64,000 nucleotides of DNA from Flavobacteriaceae bacterium. GTDB lineage: Bacteria > Bacteroidota > Bacteroidia > Flavobacteriales > Flavobacteriaceae. Below, piece by piece: positions 18,085-27,257 of the stretch (positions within the stretch are counted from its first letter, which is position 1; each line of letters begins with the position of its first letter). Location of the stretch: assembly GCA_029243385.1 (NCBI GenBank), contig JAQWSC010000008.1:109612-173611 (forward strand), read 5' to 3'. The notes under the pieces were generated by a model, which saw nothing but the letters and a program-made list of their open reading frames with translations, was not told the origin of the DNA and did not search any database. The position numbers and the translations under genes are program-made.

Positions 18085-18588
18085 TTACTGGGATTTGACT
18101 GCTGGTAGGCGTGAGGGAAACAATTTTTGTTTGAGTTGCACAATGTTAGTGACTTTAAAAAAACGCTTCTTATTGCCTTTTTTATAACTTACCATTGCCT
18201 CATCTTTTTTCAATTCAAAAGGAAATGTTTTGGGTGGAATACCGACAACGGAGTTTCCATATTCTTTTGAGGGTTCGCTGTGCATCACCAAATCATCATG
18301 CGTGTTTTTTCTGGAAGAGAATCGAGCGATATACTTGACTTTTGTTGCGTCTTGAACTGGCAGTAGTTTTGCAACTTTTCCCTGATAGTAAAGACTGTCC
18401 ACGGCTATTGCATCCGAAAATGTTATAAAAACGTTGATTCCGGATCCGCCGCCGCGAACTCCTGCTACCCACGATTGTGCCTGTGCTTCAATAATTGTTA
18501 CGGGAGGTTGAGCATCTATTTTTTGTGTACTCGAACAGTGCGAAAAAAGAAGTGATATGATAAAAAAGAAAGTGGAACGAAACACCAT
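18085..18588 (-). CDS. Putative lipoprotein of unknown function
   Basis: A 167-residue protein with an N-terminal hydrophobic stretch ending in a lipobox-like FSHC (residues 15-18), so probably outer-membrane or periplasmic lipoprotein. The remainder (AQSWVAGVRGGGSGINVFITF, MVSYKKGNKKRFFKV) looks beta-rich. I do not recognise the family. It sits between atpG and the flippase gene on the same strand and has its own -7-like box upstream. Confidence 0.65.
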   Translation of the reverse strand: MVFRSTFFFIISLLFSHCSSTQKIDAQPPVTIIEAQAQSWVAGVRGGGSGINVFITFSDAIAVDSLYYQGKVAKLLPVQDATKVKYIARFSSRKNTHDDLVMHSEPSKEYGNSVVGIPPKTFPFELKKDEAMVSYKKGNKKRFFKVTNIVQLKQKLFPSRLPAVKSQ

Positions 18589-18612
18589 AAGAGCAATTTA
18601 GTAAATTCCTTT

Positions 18613-18620
18613 CAAATGTA
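18613..18620 (-). promoter_or_regulatory. -7 promoter box for the putative lipoprotein gene
   Basis: TACATTTG on the minus strand matches TAnnTTTG, 24 nt before the ATG at 18588. No TTG is found 17-23 nt upstream, so the call rests on the -7 box alone. Confidence 0.4.
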
Positions 18621-18645
18621 ATGCCAAAAAATAAAACGGGAATTC

Positions 18646-19503
18646 TTAGTTGTTGAGTGCTTCGGCTCCTCCGACAATTTCAAGAATTTCATTGGTAATT
18701 GCAGCCTGACGTGCTTTGTTGTACGTAAGTTTCAGCTGGTCACGTAGCTCTGTAGCGTTGTCTGTTGCTTTGTGCATAGCTGTCATTCGTGCGCCGTGTT
18801 CACTCGCATAGGAATCACGAGTGGCTTTGTACAATTGGGTTTTAAGAGATTTTGGAATCAGGGTGTTCACTATATACGCCTGCGAAGGCTCAAAAATATA
18901 ATCCAGTTGTTCACTATTCGAAGAACTGGCAGGAACGATAGGAAGAAATTGCTCAGTAGTAACAATTTGAGTGGCTGCATTTTTGAAACGGTTATAAACC
19001 AATTCAATGCGGTCGTAAGTTCCTTCCTGAAACAAATCCATCAATTGTTGCGCTATTTGAGATGCATTTTCATAGGTCAAATCATCAAACAAACGGCTTT
19101 GATTGTCTGCTATTGTAAGTGATTTGGACAAAATATCGTGTCCTTTTTTACCCACAGCAAATACAGCGACTTCTTGATCGCTATACGAAGCAACCAGATG
19201 ATCAACTTGTTTGATAATATTTGCATTAAATCCGCCACAAAGACCTCTGTTTGAGGTAATCGCAACGATCAATACTTTTTGAACTGAGCGTTGTTCAGCA
19301 AAAACACTTCCGTTTGATACGTCCATTGAAGCGCTAAATCCTTGAAGCAACTCTGAAAGTTTATCGGAATAAGGACGCATTGCCGTAATAGCATCTTGTG
19401 CTTTTTTCAACTTTGCTGCAGACACCATTTTCATGGCGCTTGTGATTTGCATGGTTGAAGAAACCGATGCAATCCGATTCCGTATTTCTTTTAGGTTTGC
19501 CAT
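18646..19503 (-). CDS. atpG: F1F0 ATP synthase gamma subunit
   Basis: The central rotor shaft of F1, which couples proton flow through the c-ring to ATP synthesis. The N-terminal NLKEIRNRIASVSSTMQIT helix, the internal SNRGLCGGFNANI and the C-terminal TYNKARQAAITNEILEIVGGAEAL helix are diagnostic. The 285 residues are normal. It ends the atpB-E-F-H-A-G run. No beta or epsilon genes follow; in Bacteroidota these commonly lie elsewhere. Confidence 0.96.
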   Translation of the reverse strand: MANLKEIRNRIASVSSTMQITSAMKMVSAAKLKKAQDAITAMRPYSDKLSELLQGFSASMDVSNGSVFAEQRSVQKVLIVAITSNRGLCGGFNANIIKQVDHLVASYSDQEVAVFAVGKKGHDILSKSLTIADNQSRLFDDLTYENASQIAQQLMDLFQEGTYDRIELVYNRFKNAATQIVTTEQFLPIVPASSSNSEQLDYIFEPSQAYIVNTLIPKSLKTQLYKATRDSYASEHGARMTAMHKATDNATELRDQLKLTYNKARQAAITNEILEIVGGAEALNN

Positions 19504-19537
19504 TCTTACTGTTTGCTATTAAAAGATCTTGATACGA

Positions 19538-21112
19538 TTAATAATTTGCTGATAAATCTTTCGCTACTGTGGTAAGCGTGTCAATCGCTTCGTCGGTAAG
19601 CTTTCCCGATTTAAGAGTATCCAACACTTTTCGGTGTTTGGCATTGAGAACTTCAATATAATTTTGTTCAAATTCTTTGACCTTATCAACAGGAACATTC
19701 CGTAACAAGTTTTTGGAACCTGCGTAGATAATCGCTACTTGATCTTCTACGGTATAGGGATCGTTTTGAGCTTGTTTTAAGATTTCAACGTTTCGTTTTC
19801 CTTTTTCAATTACATTGAGTGTAGCAGCGTCCAAGTCCGATCCAAACTTTGCAAATGCTTCCAATTCACGGAATTGGGCTTGATCGAGTTTGAGTGTCCC
19901 TGCTACCTTTTTCATGGATTTGATCTGTGCAGATCCTCCTACTCGAGATACAGAAATCCCTACGTTAATCGCTGGACGCACTCCAGAGTTAAACAAGTCA
20001 GACTCCAAGAAAATTTGTCCATCAGTAATCGAAATTACGTTGGTTGGAATATAGGCCGATACGTCACCTGCCTGAGTTTCAATTATTGGTAATGCTGTTA
20101 GCGATCCACCTCCTTTTACAACCGGCTTCAAAGAATCAGGAAGATCGTTCATTCCTTTAGCAATATTATCATCGGCAATCACTTTTGCAGAACGTTCTAA
20201 CAAACGCGAGTGCAAGTAGAAAACGTCACCAGGATACGCTTCACGTCCCGGAGGGCGACGAAGCAATAACGACACCTCACGGTAGGCAACAGCTTGCTTT
20301 GACAAATCGTCATAAATGATCAATGCGGGTCGTCCCGTATCGCGGAAATATTCTCCAATAGCGGCTCCTGCAAAGGGAGCATACACTTGCATGGGTGCTG
20401 GATCGGATGCGTTTGCTGCTACGATAGTTGTGTAGGCCAACGCTCCTTTGTCTTCCAATGTTTTTGCAATTCCTGCTACAGTCGAAGCTTTTTGACCGAT
20501 CGCTACATATATACAATATACAGGTTCTCCTGCATCGTAAAATTCTTTTTGGTTAAGGATTGTATCAATACAAACCGTTGTTTTTCCTGTTTGGCGGTCA
20601 CCGATTACCAATTCTCGTTGTCCGCGTCCTACAGGAATCATCGCGTCAATCGATTTGATCCCCGTTTGTAAGGGTTCGTTTACGGGTTGACGAAACACAA
20701 CTCCGGGCGCTTTGCGCTCCAAAGGCATTTCGTACATTTTGCCTTTGATGGGTCCTTTTCCATCAATAGGGTTTCCTAATGTATCAACAACACGCCCCAC
20801 AATATTTTCTCCGACATTAATCGAAGCAATTCGTTGGGTACGCTTTACTGTATCTCCTTCCGAAATTTCTTTAGAGGGTCCTAGCAATACAACTCCTACA
20901 TTGTCTTCTTCAAGGTTCAAAACAATTCCCTCAAGACCTGAATCGAAACTAACCAATTCTCCGTATTGGGCGTTGGAAAGTCCGTATACACGTGCAATTC
21001 CGTCACCTACTTGCAATACCGTTCCTACCTCATCCAAAGATGCCGTAGATTCGAATCCTGATAATTGTTGTTTTAAAATTGCTGATACTTCAGCGGGCTT
21101 CACTTCTGCCAT
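19538..21112 (-). CDS. atpA: F1F0 ATP synthase alpha subunit
   Basis: Non-catalytic nucleotide-binding subunit of the F1 head. The Walker A motif GDRQTGKT, the alpha-chain signature [17 protein letters not shown], and [27 protein letters not shown] are all present. The N-terminal [16 protein letters not shown] is the usual delta-binding region. It has 524 residues and follows atpH by 2 nt. Confidence 0.97.
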   Translation of the reverse strand: MAEVKPAEVSAILKQQLSGFESTASLDEVGTVLQVGDGIARVYGLSNAQYGELVSFDSGLEGIVLNLEEDNVGVVLLGPSKEISEGDTVKRTQRIASINVGENIVGRVVDTLGNPIDGKGPIKGKMYEMPLERKAPGVVFRQPVNEPLQTGIKSIDAMIPVGRGQRELVIGDRQTGKTTVCIDTILNQKEFYDAGEPVYCIYVAIGQKASTVAGIAKTLEDKGALAYTTIVAANASDPAPMQVYAPFAGAAIGEYFRDTGRPALIIYDDLSKQAVAYREVSLLLRRPPGREAYPGDVFYLHSRLLERSAKVIADDNIAKGMNDLPDSLKPVVKGGGSLTALPIIETQAGDVSAYIPTNVISITDGQIFLESDLFNSGVRPAINVGISVSRVGGSAQIKSMKKVAGTLKLDQAQFRELEAFAKFGSDLDAATLNVIEKGKRNVEILKQAQNDPYTVEDQVAIIYAGSKNLLRNVPVDKVKEFEQNYIEVLNAKHRKVLDTLKSGKLTDEAIDTLTTVAKDLSANY

Positions 21113-21114
21113 GA

Positions 21115-21669
21115 TTATAGTGTTGAAACGTTTGTATTTGTAATAAATGTTTGCTTGAGCGTTTGCAATTTATGGGCAACGCTCGCGTTGTATTGTACAT
21201 CTGCAATGCGCAATACAAATCCTCCCAAGATAGTTTCGTCAACTTTGTTTTCTAAAGTAACTTTTTTATCGGTTAGGGTTGCTATTTTGGCGAGTACCTG
21301 TTTTGTAAGCGCTTGGTCAAGAGGAATTGCTGTTGTTACGTATGCCACTTCACGTCCTTCATGTTGGTCGTAGAGCTTCACATACTGTTGGGCAACAATA
21401 CCCAATAAATTAATGCGATTATTGGTAACTAACAATTCAAGAATATCGGAGGAAACTGGGTGTAATGATGAAAACACTGCCTTGACGGTTGTTTTCTTTT
21501 GTACATTCTTAAGCACTGGACTTGCCAAAAGTTCTTTCAGATCCGTACTTTGTGCCAGCGTAGCAGCGATGCTTTGCATGTCTTGGTTTACCTCAGCTGC
21601 TACTTGCTTATCTACAGCAAATGACAATCCGGCTTTGGCATATCGTAAGGCAGCTCTACTTCCTTTCAT
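21115..21669 (-). CDS. atpH: F1F0 ATP synthase delta subunit
   Basis: Part of the peripheral stalk linking F1 to subunit b. The N-terminal six-helix domain ([16 protein letters not shown]) and the C-terminal [26 protein letters not shown] region match the OSCP/delta family. It has 184 residues and lies 7 nt after atpF and 2 nt before atpA. Confidence 0.94.
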   Translation of the reverse strand: MKGSRAALRYAKAGLSFAVDKQVAAEVNQDMQSIAATLAQSTDLKELLASPVLKNVQKKTTVKAVFSSLHPVSSDILELLVTNNRINLLGIVAQQYVKLYDQHEGREVAYVTTAIPLDQALTKQVLAKIATLTDKKVTLENKVDETILGGFVLRIADVQYNASVAHKLQTLKQTFITNTNVSTL

Positions 21670-21676
21670 TCTTAAT

Positions 21677-22171
21677 TTATTTCAAGGTGATGTCTTCCAA
21701 AAGACCTTCTACCATTTTGAATTGTTTGTCTTTTTGCGACAACTCAGACTTAACAACTTTTTCGGCGATATCGATAGACAATTGCGCGACTTGGTTTTTT
21801 AGATCGGCAACAGCTGCTTGTTTTTCACTTTCAATCGATGCTTGTGCTTGTCGTATAATTATATCTGCTTGAGATTGAGCCTCCTCTTTAGCAGCTTCAA
21901 TAAGGTTGGCTTTCATCTCTCGTGCTTCTTTCAACAAAAGATCGCGCTCAGCTCGAGCTTCCTTAAGAATGCGCTCGTTGTCAGCCTGAAGGTGTTGCAT
22001 TTCTGCGCGTGCTTCTTCTGCCGATTTTAAAGCGTTTTTAATACTTTCTTCTCGATCGCTAACGGCTCCCAAAATGGGTTTCCAAGCAAATTTCTTGAGA
22101 ATTAATAGTAAAAATATAAAGGTCAATCCCGTCCAAAAAACGAGTCCAAACCCAGGAGTTACTAAATCCAT
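21677..22171 (-). CDS. atpF: F1F0 ATP synthase subunit b
   Basis: Peripheral-stalk subunit: one N-terminal membrane helix (FGLVFWTGLTFIFLLLILKKFAWKP) and a long charged coiled coil to the C-terminus. The ATG at 22171 gives 164 residues and the canonical MDLVTPGFG start. A longer frame opening at 22204 would run into the intercistronic hairpin and is rejected. It follows atpE after 64 nt that hold the hairpin. Confidence 0.94.
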   Translation of the reverse strand: MDLVTPGFGLVFWTGLTFIFLLLILKKFAWKPILGAVSDREESIKNALKSAEEARAEMQHLQADNERILKEARAERDLLLKEAREMKANLIEAAKEEAQSQADIIIRQAQASIESEKQAAVADLKNQVAQLSIDIAEKVVKSELSQKDKQFKMVEGLLEDITLK

Positions 22172-22193
22172 TTCTTTTTGTTTTTTAACAGAA

Positions 22194-22227
22194 AGCAAAA
22201 GCACAACCCGATGGTTGCACTTTTGCT
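22194..22227 (-). promoter_or_regulatory. Intercistronic mRNA hairpin between atpE and atpF
   Basis: In the minus-strand transcript AGCAAAAGUGCAACC, loop AUCG, GGUUGUGCUUUUGCU pair over all 15 positions, two of them U·G wobbles. On the plus strand those two become C-A mismatches, so the structure is specific to the atp mRNA. It starts 9 nt past the atpE stop. The downstream sequence (UUCUGUU) is a weak U-tract, so partial attenuation or 3'-end protection of atpE mRNA is more likely than full termination. Confidence 0.65.
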
Positions 22228-22235
22228 TTTTTTAA

Positions 22236-22460
<225 letters not shown>

Positions 22461-22465
22461 TTAAA

Positions 22466-23551
22466 TTAATGATGTTCTTCTTCTGTGGCCATGCCAAAAT
22501 ACAGGGCCGATAATACGGTAAATATATATGCCTGAATGGCTGTTACTATTATTTCTATCACTGCTATAAACAATGCAAACAGAACAGAAACTGGTGCAAC
22601 GGCTATTGTTTTAAACATAAAAATCAGAGACATTAATGCCAATATGATAATATGTCCAGCGGTAATGTTAGCAAACAAACGAATCATCAAAGAGATCGGT
22701 TTGACAAGCATTCCAATTACTTCGATTGGAGCGAGGAAAATTTTCATGGGCACAGGAACTCCTGGCATCCAAAAGATATGTTTCCAATAATTTTTATTGC
22801 CGCTAAAAGTGGTTACTATAAAAGTAAAGGTGGCCAATGTGAATGTAAAAGCAATATTACCGCTAAGGTTGGCTCCGTTTATGATGGGTATTAATCCAAA
22901 AATATTATTAATCCATATAAAGAAAAAAATCGTTAACAGATACGGCATATAGCGCTTGTATTTGTGTTTTCCGATCATGGTGATTGCAATTTCATCGCGA
23001 ACGAATAAAATCAAAGGCTCCATAAATCCTGCAATACCTGTTGGAACGTTCTGCGTTGATTGCTTGTACTTTCGGGCGGTGGTTATAAATAAAAGCAATA
23101 GAACTAGGACCGATATCCACATCATAAAGACATTTTTGGTAATCGAAATATCCAGCGGTTTGCTTGCATTAGAAGGATAATGGTCTTCGTTAAAGGCCAA
23201 AGCAGATGCTCCCGATGCTAGCTGATAAATTTTTTCGTGATAATTAACAAAGCGATGTCCATTACGCTCTACAACAACCTCTCCGTTGCTGTCGTGATGA
23301 AACTCACTGGACATAAATGAAACCAATTCTCCATCGACCCACAAAAGAACGGGAAGCGGAATCGAAACAGAGTGACCGTCCCAGTCCCAAAGATGGAAAC
23401 CGTAGGCATCCTTAACGTGATGTAGAATCATTTCCTTGGGATTGAATTCCCCTTGTTCTTTTTTATCCAAGGTATTTTCAGAACAAAATCCTGAAAATGA
23501 GCACATTAGTAATATGGCTAACAATTTTATTTTTAAGGTTTCAACTCCCAT
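22466..23551 (-). CDS. atpB: F1F0 ATP synthase subunit a, long Bacteroidota form
   Basis: The proton-channel subunit. The essential Arg lies in SLMIRLFANITAGH, with the following helices (IIVTAIQAYIFTVLSALYF) complete. It is longer than E. coli subunit a: a signal-peptide-like start (about residues 6-22) and roughly 100 extra residues rich in Asp, His and Glu precede the first channel helix, as seen in other Bacteroidota. The ATG at 23551 gives 361 residues. The longer frame (TTG at 23587) is rejected because that codon lies inside the promoter -7 box. Confidence 0.93.
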   Translation of the reverse strand: MGVETLKIKLLAILLMCSFSGFCSENTLDKKEQGEFNPKEMILHHVKDAYGFHLWDWDGHSVSIPLPVLLWVDGELVSFMSSEFHHDSNGEVVVERNGHRFVNYHEKIYQLASGASALAFNEDHYPSNASKPLDISITKNVFMMWISVLVLLLLFITTARKYKQSTQNVPTGIAGFMEPLILFVRDEIAITMIGKHKYKRYMPYLLTIFFFIWINNIFGLIPIINGANLSGNIAFTFTLATFTFIVTTFSGNKNYWKHIFWMPGVPVPMKIFLAPIEVIGMLVKPISLMIRLFANITAGHIIILALMSLIFMFKTIAVAPVSVLFALFIAVIEIIVTAIQAYIFTVLSALYFGMATEEEHH

Positions 23552-23584
23552 CGGCTCTGTGAAATGCGCTGTTTTAAATCTGTG

Positions 23585-23615
23585 CAAATCTACATACTCT
23601 CGTTCGAAAAGACAA
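23585..23615 (-). promoter_or_regulatory. Promoter for atpB and the ATP synthase genes
   Basis: On the minus strand a -33 TTG (23613-23615), a 20-nt spacer and a -7 box TAGATTTG (23585-23592) match the flavobacterial consensus. Transcription would start near 23578 with a leader of about 27 nt. The structural atp genes can thus be transcribed apart from sprE and the bactofilin. Confidence 0.65.
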
Positions 23616-23661
23616 GCATAATTTTAATTTAATTAATAACGTTTAAAATACGGTCTAGAGG

Positions 23662-24060
23662 CTACAATTTTTTCAATAAGGCATTAAGCAAATACAGCTC
23701 CACAGCTAAAAACAAAAAATAAGCAATGAAAAAATTGAACGTATCGGGTTGTTTATTTTCCATTTCACTCAAAAACAACGGAGTTAAAAATACAGTCGCC
23801 AAAAACATTTTCAGTAAGGTCAGTCCAAAAAAAGTATTGATGATTTGTGGATTTCCAAACCAAATTTTTCGAATCAACACAAAGCATAAGGCCGCTGTAA
23901 TGAGCAATAAAAAACTATAAATTTTCCAAAGGGGAAAAAGCAAGGCGCTTGCATCAAAAAAAGAAGTAAAAATATGTTGGTGAATAAAAAAAGCAACTGC
24001 AATGGCTACCAGGGCTTCCAAAAAAACACCCCATGCTATTTTTTTATGATTTGTCTTCAT
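23662..24060 (-). CDS. Small four-helix membrane protein in the atp cluster
   Basis: 132 residues with four hydrophobic segments (about 10-30, 42-62, 72-92 and 105-128). The position between atpZ and atpB matches where many bacteria have AtpI/UncI-type assembly proteins, and flavobacteria often carry a small uncharacterised membrane gene (possibly DUF6168) here. No catalytic motif is visible. The ATG at 24060 overlaps the end of atpZ by 17 bp; a longer frame adds a non-membrane N-terminus and is not preferred. Confidence 0.7.
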   Translation of the reverse strand: MKTNHKKIAWGVFLEALVAIAVAFFIHQHIFTSFFDASALLFPLWKIYSFLLLITAALCFVLIRKIWFGNPQIINTFFGLTLLKMFLATVFLTPLFLSEMENKQPDTFNFFIAYFLFLAVELYLLNALLKKL

Positions 24061-24280
24061 TTGCACTTTTGGGTTTGTGAATAACTTGTCGAATCGTGAT
24101 GGCCAATGCCACAAAAACAGACACTAAAGAAAAAATAAGGGTATAAAAAGGAGTTTCGGTAGCATACTTTTGGTCGAGATGAGATCCCCAAAAGGTTCCC
24201 AATCCGATAATCGCAAGCATTTGAAAAGCGATTCCTGAAAACTTAAGAAATTTTTTAGGCGGTTTTTTCGGAAGTGACAT
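24044..24280 (-). CDS. atpZ: AtpZ/AtpI-family ATP synthase accessory protein
   Basis: 78 residues with two membrane helices (FSGIAFQMLAIIGLGTFWG and FYTLIFSLVSVFVALAITI), the pattern of the AtpZ/AtpI family. These proteins assist assembly of the c-ring and may help Mg2+ or Ca2+ uptake; that is family knowledge. It overlaps the bactofilin gene by 26 bp and the following membrane gene by 17 bp, so the three are tightly coupled. Confidence 0.8.
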   Translation of the reverse strand: MSLPKKPPKKFLKFSGIAFQMLAIIGLGTFWGSHLDQKYATETPFYTLIFSLVSVFVALAITIRQVIHKPKSANEDKS

Positions 24281-24638
24281 TGGAATCTGAAGCGCTTAAC
24301 GTTTTTACATTGTTTCCTCTCATTTGACAGGAGGCATTTAAAGATGCGCCCTCTTCCACTGACAGTTTCCCAATCTCAATTTCGCCTTCTATTTTAGCGC
24401 TTTTTTTGAGAAATAAAAGTTCTGAAACCTCGAGAATACCGTTAAAGTATCCTTCAATGTCGGCATTAACGCAGGTCATTTTGCCTGTAATTTTTCCTTC
24501 TTCGCCAACTACGATTTTACCAGAAGTTGTAATGCTCCCTTCAAGGGTGCCATCAATTCTAAAATCGGCTTCAGAAGTAATGTCTCCGACGATGGAGGTG
24601 TTGTTTTCAATTCGATTCGGTTGTCTTGAAGAATCCAT
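24255..24638 (-). CDS. Bactofilin (polymer-forming cytoskeletal protein)
   Basis: 127 residues. The central part shows the regular short beta repeats of the bactofilin beta-helix (GDITSEADFRIDGTLEGSI, GKITGKMTCVNADIEGYF, KIEGEIEIGKLSVEEGA), with short unstructured ends. Bactofilins polymerise into filaments on the inner membrane face, placing cell-wall enzymes, stalks or polysaccharide machinery. It sits between sprE (19-nt gap) and atpZ (overlap). Confidence 0.9.
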   Translation of the reverse strand: MDSSRQPNRIENNTSIVGDITSEADFRIDGTLEGSITTSGKIVVGEEGKITGKMTCVNADIEGYFNGILEVSELLFLKKSAKIEGEIEIGKLSVEEGASLNASCQMRGNNVKTLSASDSNVTSEKTA

Positions 24639-24657
24639 GCTGTGTTTTTTTTAAAGT

Positions 24658-27144
24658 TTAGGGTTCAAAAAACGAATCCAATGTCTTGTAAATCAGACCG
24701 TTTTTGTAATCGGATGACAAAGCTACGAAATTTTTGTCTTTCACCAAATAGTCCCGATTGATCTGCAGCAATTCAGAAAATCCAGCTGCTTCGTTTTTGT
24801 TTTTAAATCCATGAACAACTACAAAGTGGTGGGTTCGATTGTAAACGTCAATCGATACAGACAGTCGTTTTTTATTCAGCTCGGCGATTGTGTTTAATAA
24901 TGATTTTTGAAGTGTTTTTGGAGCAATCGTATCGGTTTTTACGAAAGGAAATACAACTTTGGCTTTTCCATTGGCTGCTTTTTTGGGCTCTGTCCATTTT
25001 TGAACACGGCTTAATTGTTGAGTCGCCTCAATGCCTGCGCTCTGTCTTGGATACAATTCAATCACGGTTTCCAGTGCTTTTTGATAGGCCTCTTTCCCGT
25101 CGAGTCTTCCGATAGCGGTAGCTCGAAGCAGGGCAAATTTGGCTGCAAAATCTGTGTTTTCGGTTTGCAAGATTCGCTGATCTGCAGAAGCAATAACCGC
25201 CTCAAAATTTTGTTGATCAAACGCTTCTTGAAGCCCATTGTAGGCTTCGGTGAGTTGACTTACTTCTGTTAAAAGCGAGGACGGGTTGCGAAGCAACTCT
25301 GCATAGGCACTTTTGGGAGCCTCGCTTACAATTGTGGCTTTCAAAGCTGATGATTTGGGATCGTTTTGCGCTACCAAGGTTTTGTATAAGTGGTATTGGG
25401 TTTTCAATTTTAATTTTGCCGGAGGCGAAAAAGAGAGCAACGATTCAAATCGTTGTTGGGCTAGCGCAAAGTCTGAAAACTTCTCTTTATAAGTGATCCC
25501 TGTATCAAAATAGGCTTTGTTTCGAATGCCAACCAAACTATCGATTTCGTTGGGGTCGGTAGGAATTTTTTGAACCCAAGCTTCTACGGGATCTTTGGGT
25601 GCAATTGCTTCGGTTGTTTGTTCGGTTTCAGAGGAAGACTCCTGCGCAATTTCGAACGAAGAAACGCTGTTCCAGTTGTCGGTCAAGGAACGTTTTCCCC
25701 AAATGCGTTCAAAATCTTTTTTTCCTTGTTCGACCAACGAACGGTTGTAAAAGTAAAAATTGGAAGCCGTTCTCAGCGCTCCTTCGGCCGATCCAGAAGC
25801 CTTGTCAAACGAAGCTGTTTTGGCTTTTAACGAATCGGCCTTCGCTTTCTCAACTAGGGCTGCTTGTTTTTCCAGATACTCTTTAAAAAAAGCACGCTGG
25901 TTTTCGGGTGACATCCGAGTGAGTTTTAAAATGCTATCCGTTTCACTGCGTAGAGTTTCATAAGCAATAACCTCATCCAAATTTTCGCGTTTGCGTTGAA
26001 TGGATCGGTGTTTTCGTGTTTTTGGGGCCAAATTCGTAAGGGTGCTATCGAGATACGCCGCTGCTTTGGGGTAATTGGCTTGTCCAAACCAGTGGGTTGC
26101 TAATGATTCATACGCGCTGGAAGCCATTGAGCGGTCGTTGGTATTGGCTCGAAGGGCTTTGTTGAAGTGTTCAACTGCCTTTTGAGTAGAGTCTTTTTCT
26201 AGACAAAACGCAGCCCGTTGGTAATGAATCAAATGAAGAAAAGGGCGATTTTCTCGATTTTTGATAGCGTCCTCAAACAACTCCGTATGTGTTTCCCAGG
26301 ATAATGACGAATTTCGAATCACGGCCTGTTGAGCGTTTACGAAATACACTCTTGGAATTTTTCGTTTAAAGTCAACTACCTGCTGAAAAGCTGTTGCTGC
26401 CGAGTCACGTTCTCCTTTGTTTTCGTAGAGTTGTCCTAAAATATAGGCATATCGAGCGGCAAGTTCGTTGTCTTTGGTAAGTCCCGCGGCGATCTGCAAG
26501 GGCGCAATTGCCGAGTCGGGTTGTTCCAATTGCAAATGTGCCATGGCTTTGACGGCTTGGGCGCTGGCTATGGTTTGTGTAGAAAGTGTTTTTTGTTCCA
26601 AAAGAAAATCGAGTGACTCTAAAGCCTTGGACTCTTGCTCTAGGCGAACATGTGTTTTGGCGAGCCATACAATTCCTTCGTTCCGACGGTCGCTTTTGGC
26701 GTAATTTTGGAGGAAAAACCGCAACGCCTCTTGGGCGGGAACAAAACGCTGATCAAAATAACGCGCTTGTCCCAACAACAAATACGCCTCATCGATTTGT
26801 GAGTTGCGTTGTTTGCCGTCAAAAACCATGGAGTGTTTTTGAATGGACTTCACTGCTTTTTCTTCGGCTCTTTGAAAATTGGGATTGTAAATACGATCTC
26901 CCAAATCGTCTTCCAAAAGAGTGAGCCGTTCTACAGGGAGTACCTCCCAGAAATTGTCTTGATAATTTGCTCGAAGACTCGACAAGCCCTTGGAAAAAGC
27001 TTCGTTCCCATTAAACATTACGTTGAACTTTGTGACCGTTTTGTGATACGATCGACTAAAGACGTTGTTTTTTTTGGTAGAACACCCCACAAGGAGAAGG
27101 AATGTTGTGCCCAAAAGCAAAAAGTAGTGAATAGTTCTTTTCAA
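24658..27144 (-). CDS. sprE: TPR lipoprotein, SprE/PorW-like (gliding motility and T9SS)
   Basis: 828 residues: a lipoprotein signal (lipobox LLVGC, about residues 17-21), the SprE/PorW-type start KTVTKFNVMFNGNEAFSKGLSSL, many tetratricopeptide repeats (about residues 90-400 and 550-740), and a C-terminal domain with EAAGFSELLQINRDYLV. In Flavobacterium johnsoniae SprE is required for T9SS secretion and gliding; PorW is the Porphyromonas counterpart. The T9SS cargo protein at 12910 fits. The start codon is TTG at 27144, preceded by a perfect inverted repeat. The assignment rests on the N-terminal pattern, TPR architecture and its usual place beside atp genes. Confidence 0.8.
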   Translation of the reverse strand: MKRTIHYFLLLGTTFLLLVGCSTKKNNVFSRSYHKTVTKFNVMFNGNEAFSKGLSSLRANYQDNFWEVLPVERLTLLEDDLGDRIYNPNFQRAEEKAVKSIQKHSMVFDGKQRNSQIDEAYLLLGQARYFDQRFVPAQEALRFFLQNYAKSDRRNEGIVWLAKTHVRLEQESKALESLDFLLEQKTLSTQTIASAQAVKAMAHLQLEQPDSAIAPLQIAAGLTKDNELAARYAYILGQLYENKGERDSAATAFQQVVDFKRKIPRVYFVNAQQAVIRNSSLSWETHTELFEDAIKNRENRPFLHLIHYQRAAFCLEKDSTQKAVEHFNKALRANTNDRSMASSAYESLATHWFGQANYPKAAAYLDSTLTNLAPKTRKHRSIQRKRENLDEVIAYETLRSETDSILKLTRMSPENQRAFFKEYLEKQAALVEKAKADSLKAKTASFDKASGSAEGALRTASNFYFYNRSLVEQGKKDFERIWGKRSLTDNWNSVSSFEIAQESSSETEQTTEAIAPKDPVEAWVQKIPTDPNEIDSLVGIRNKAYFDTGITYKEKFSDFALAQQRFESLLSFSPPAKLKLKTQYHLYKTLVAQNDPKSSALKATIVSEAPKSAYAELLRNPSSLLTEVSQLTEAYNGLQEAFDQQNFEAVIASADQRILQTENTDFAAKFALLRATAIGRLDGKEAYQKALETVIELYPRQSAGIEATQQLSRVQKWTEPKKAANGKAKVVFPFVKTDTIAPKTLQKSLLNTIAELNKKRLSVSIDVYNRTHHFVVVHGFKNKNEAAGFSELLQINRDYLVKDKNFVALSSDYKNGLIYKTLDSFFEP

Positions 27145-27151
27145 TGAAATG

Positions 27152-27169
27152 GTTTCTTTTTTAAGAAAC
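27152..27169. repeat. Inverted repeat in the sprE leader
   Basis: GTTTCTT, T4 loop, AAGAAAC: a perfect 7-bp stem 7 nt upstream of the sprE TTG start. It could form a hairpin close to the ribosome start site; a regulatory role is inference only. Confidence 0.4.
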
Positions 27170-27257
27170 TTTAAAAATACGATTTTAGTATAAAATTGTG
27201 GGGAAATCTGACTGTTTTTTAAAGTCCTTTGTGTTTTTGGTTCGGTTTGAGGGTTTG

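Noticed and set aside
23552-23587. 12 extra N-terminal codons for atpB from a TTG
   Set aside because: The TTG overlaps the -7 promoter box, and the ATG at 23551 gives a normal signal-peptide-like start.
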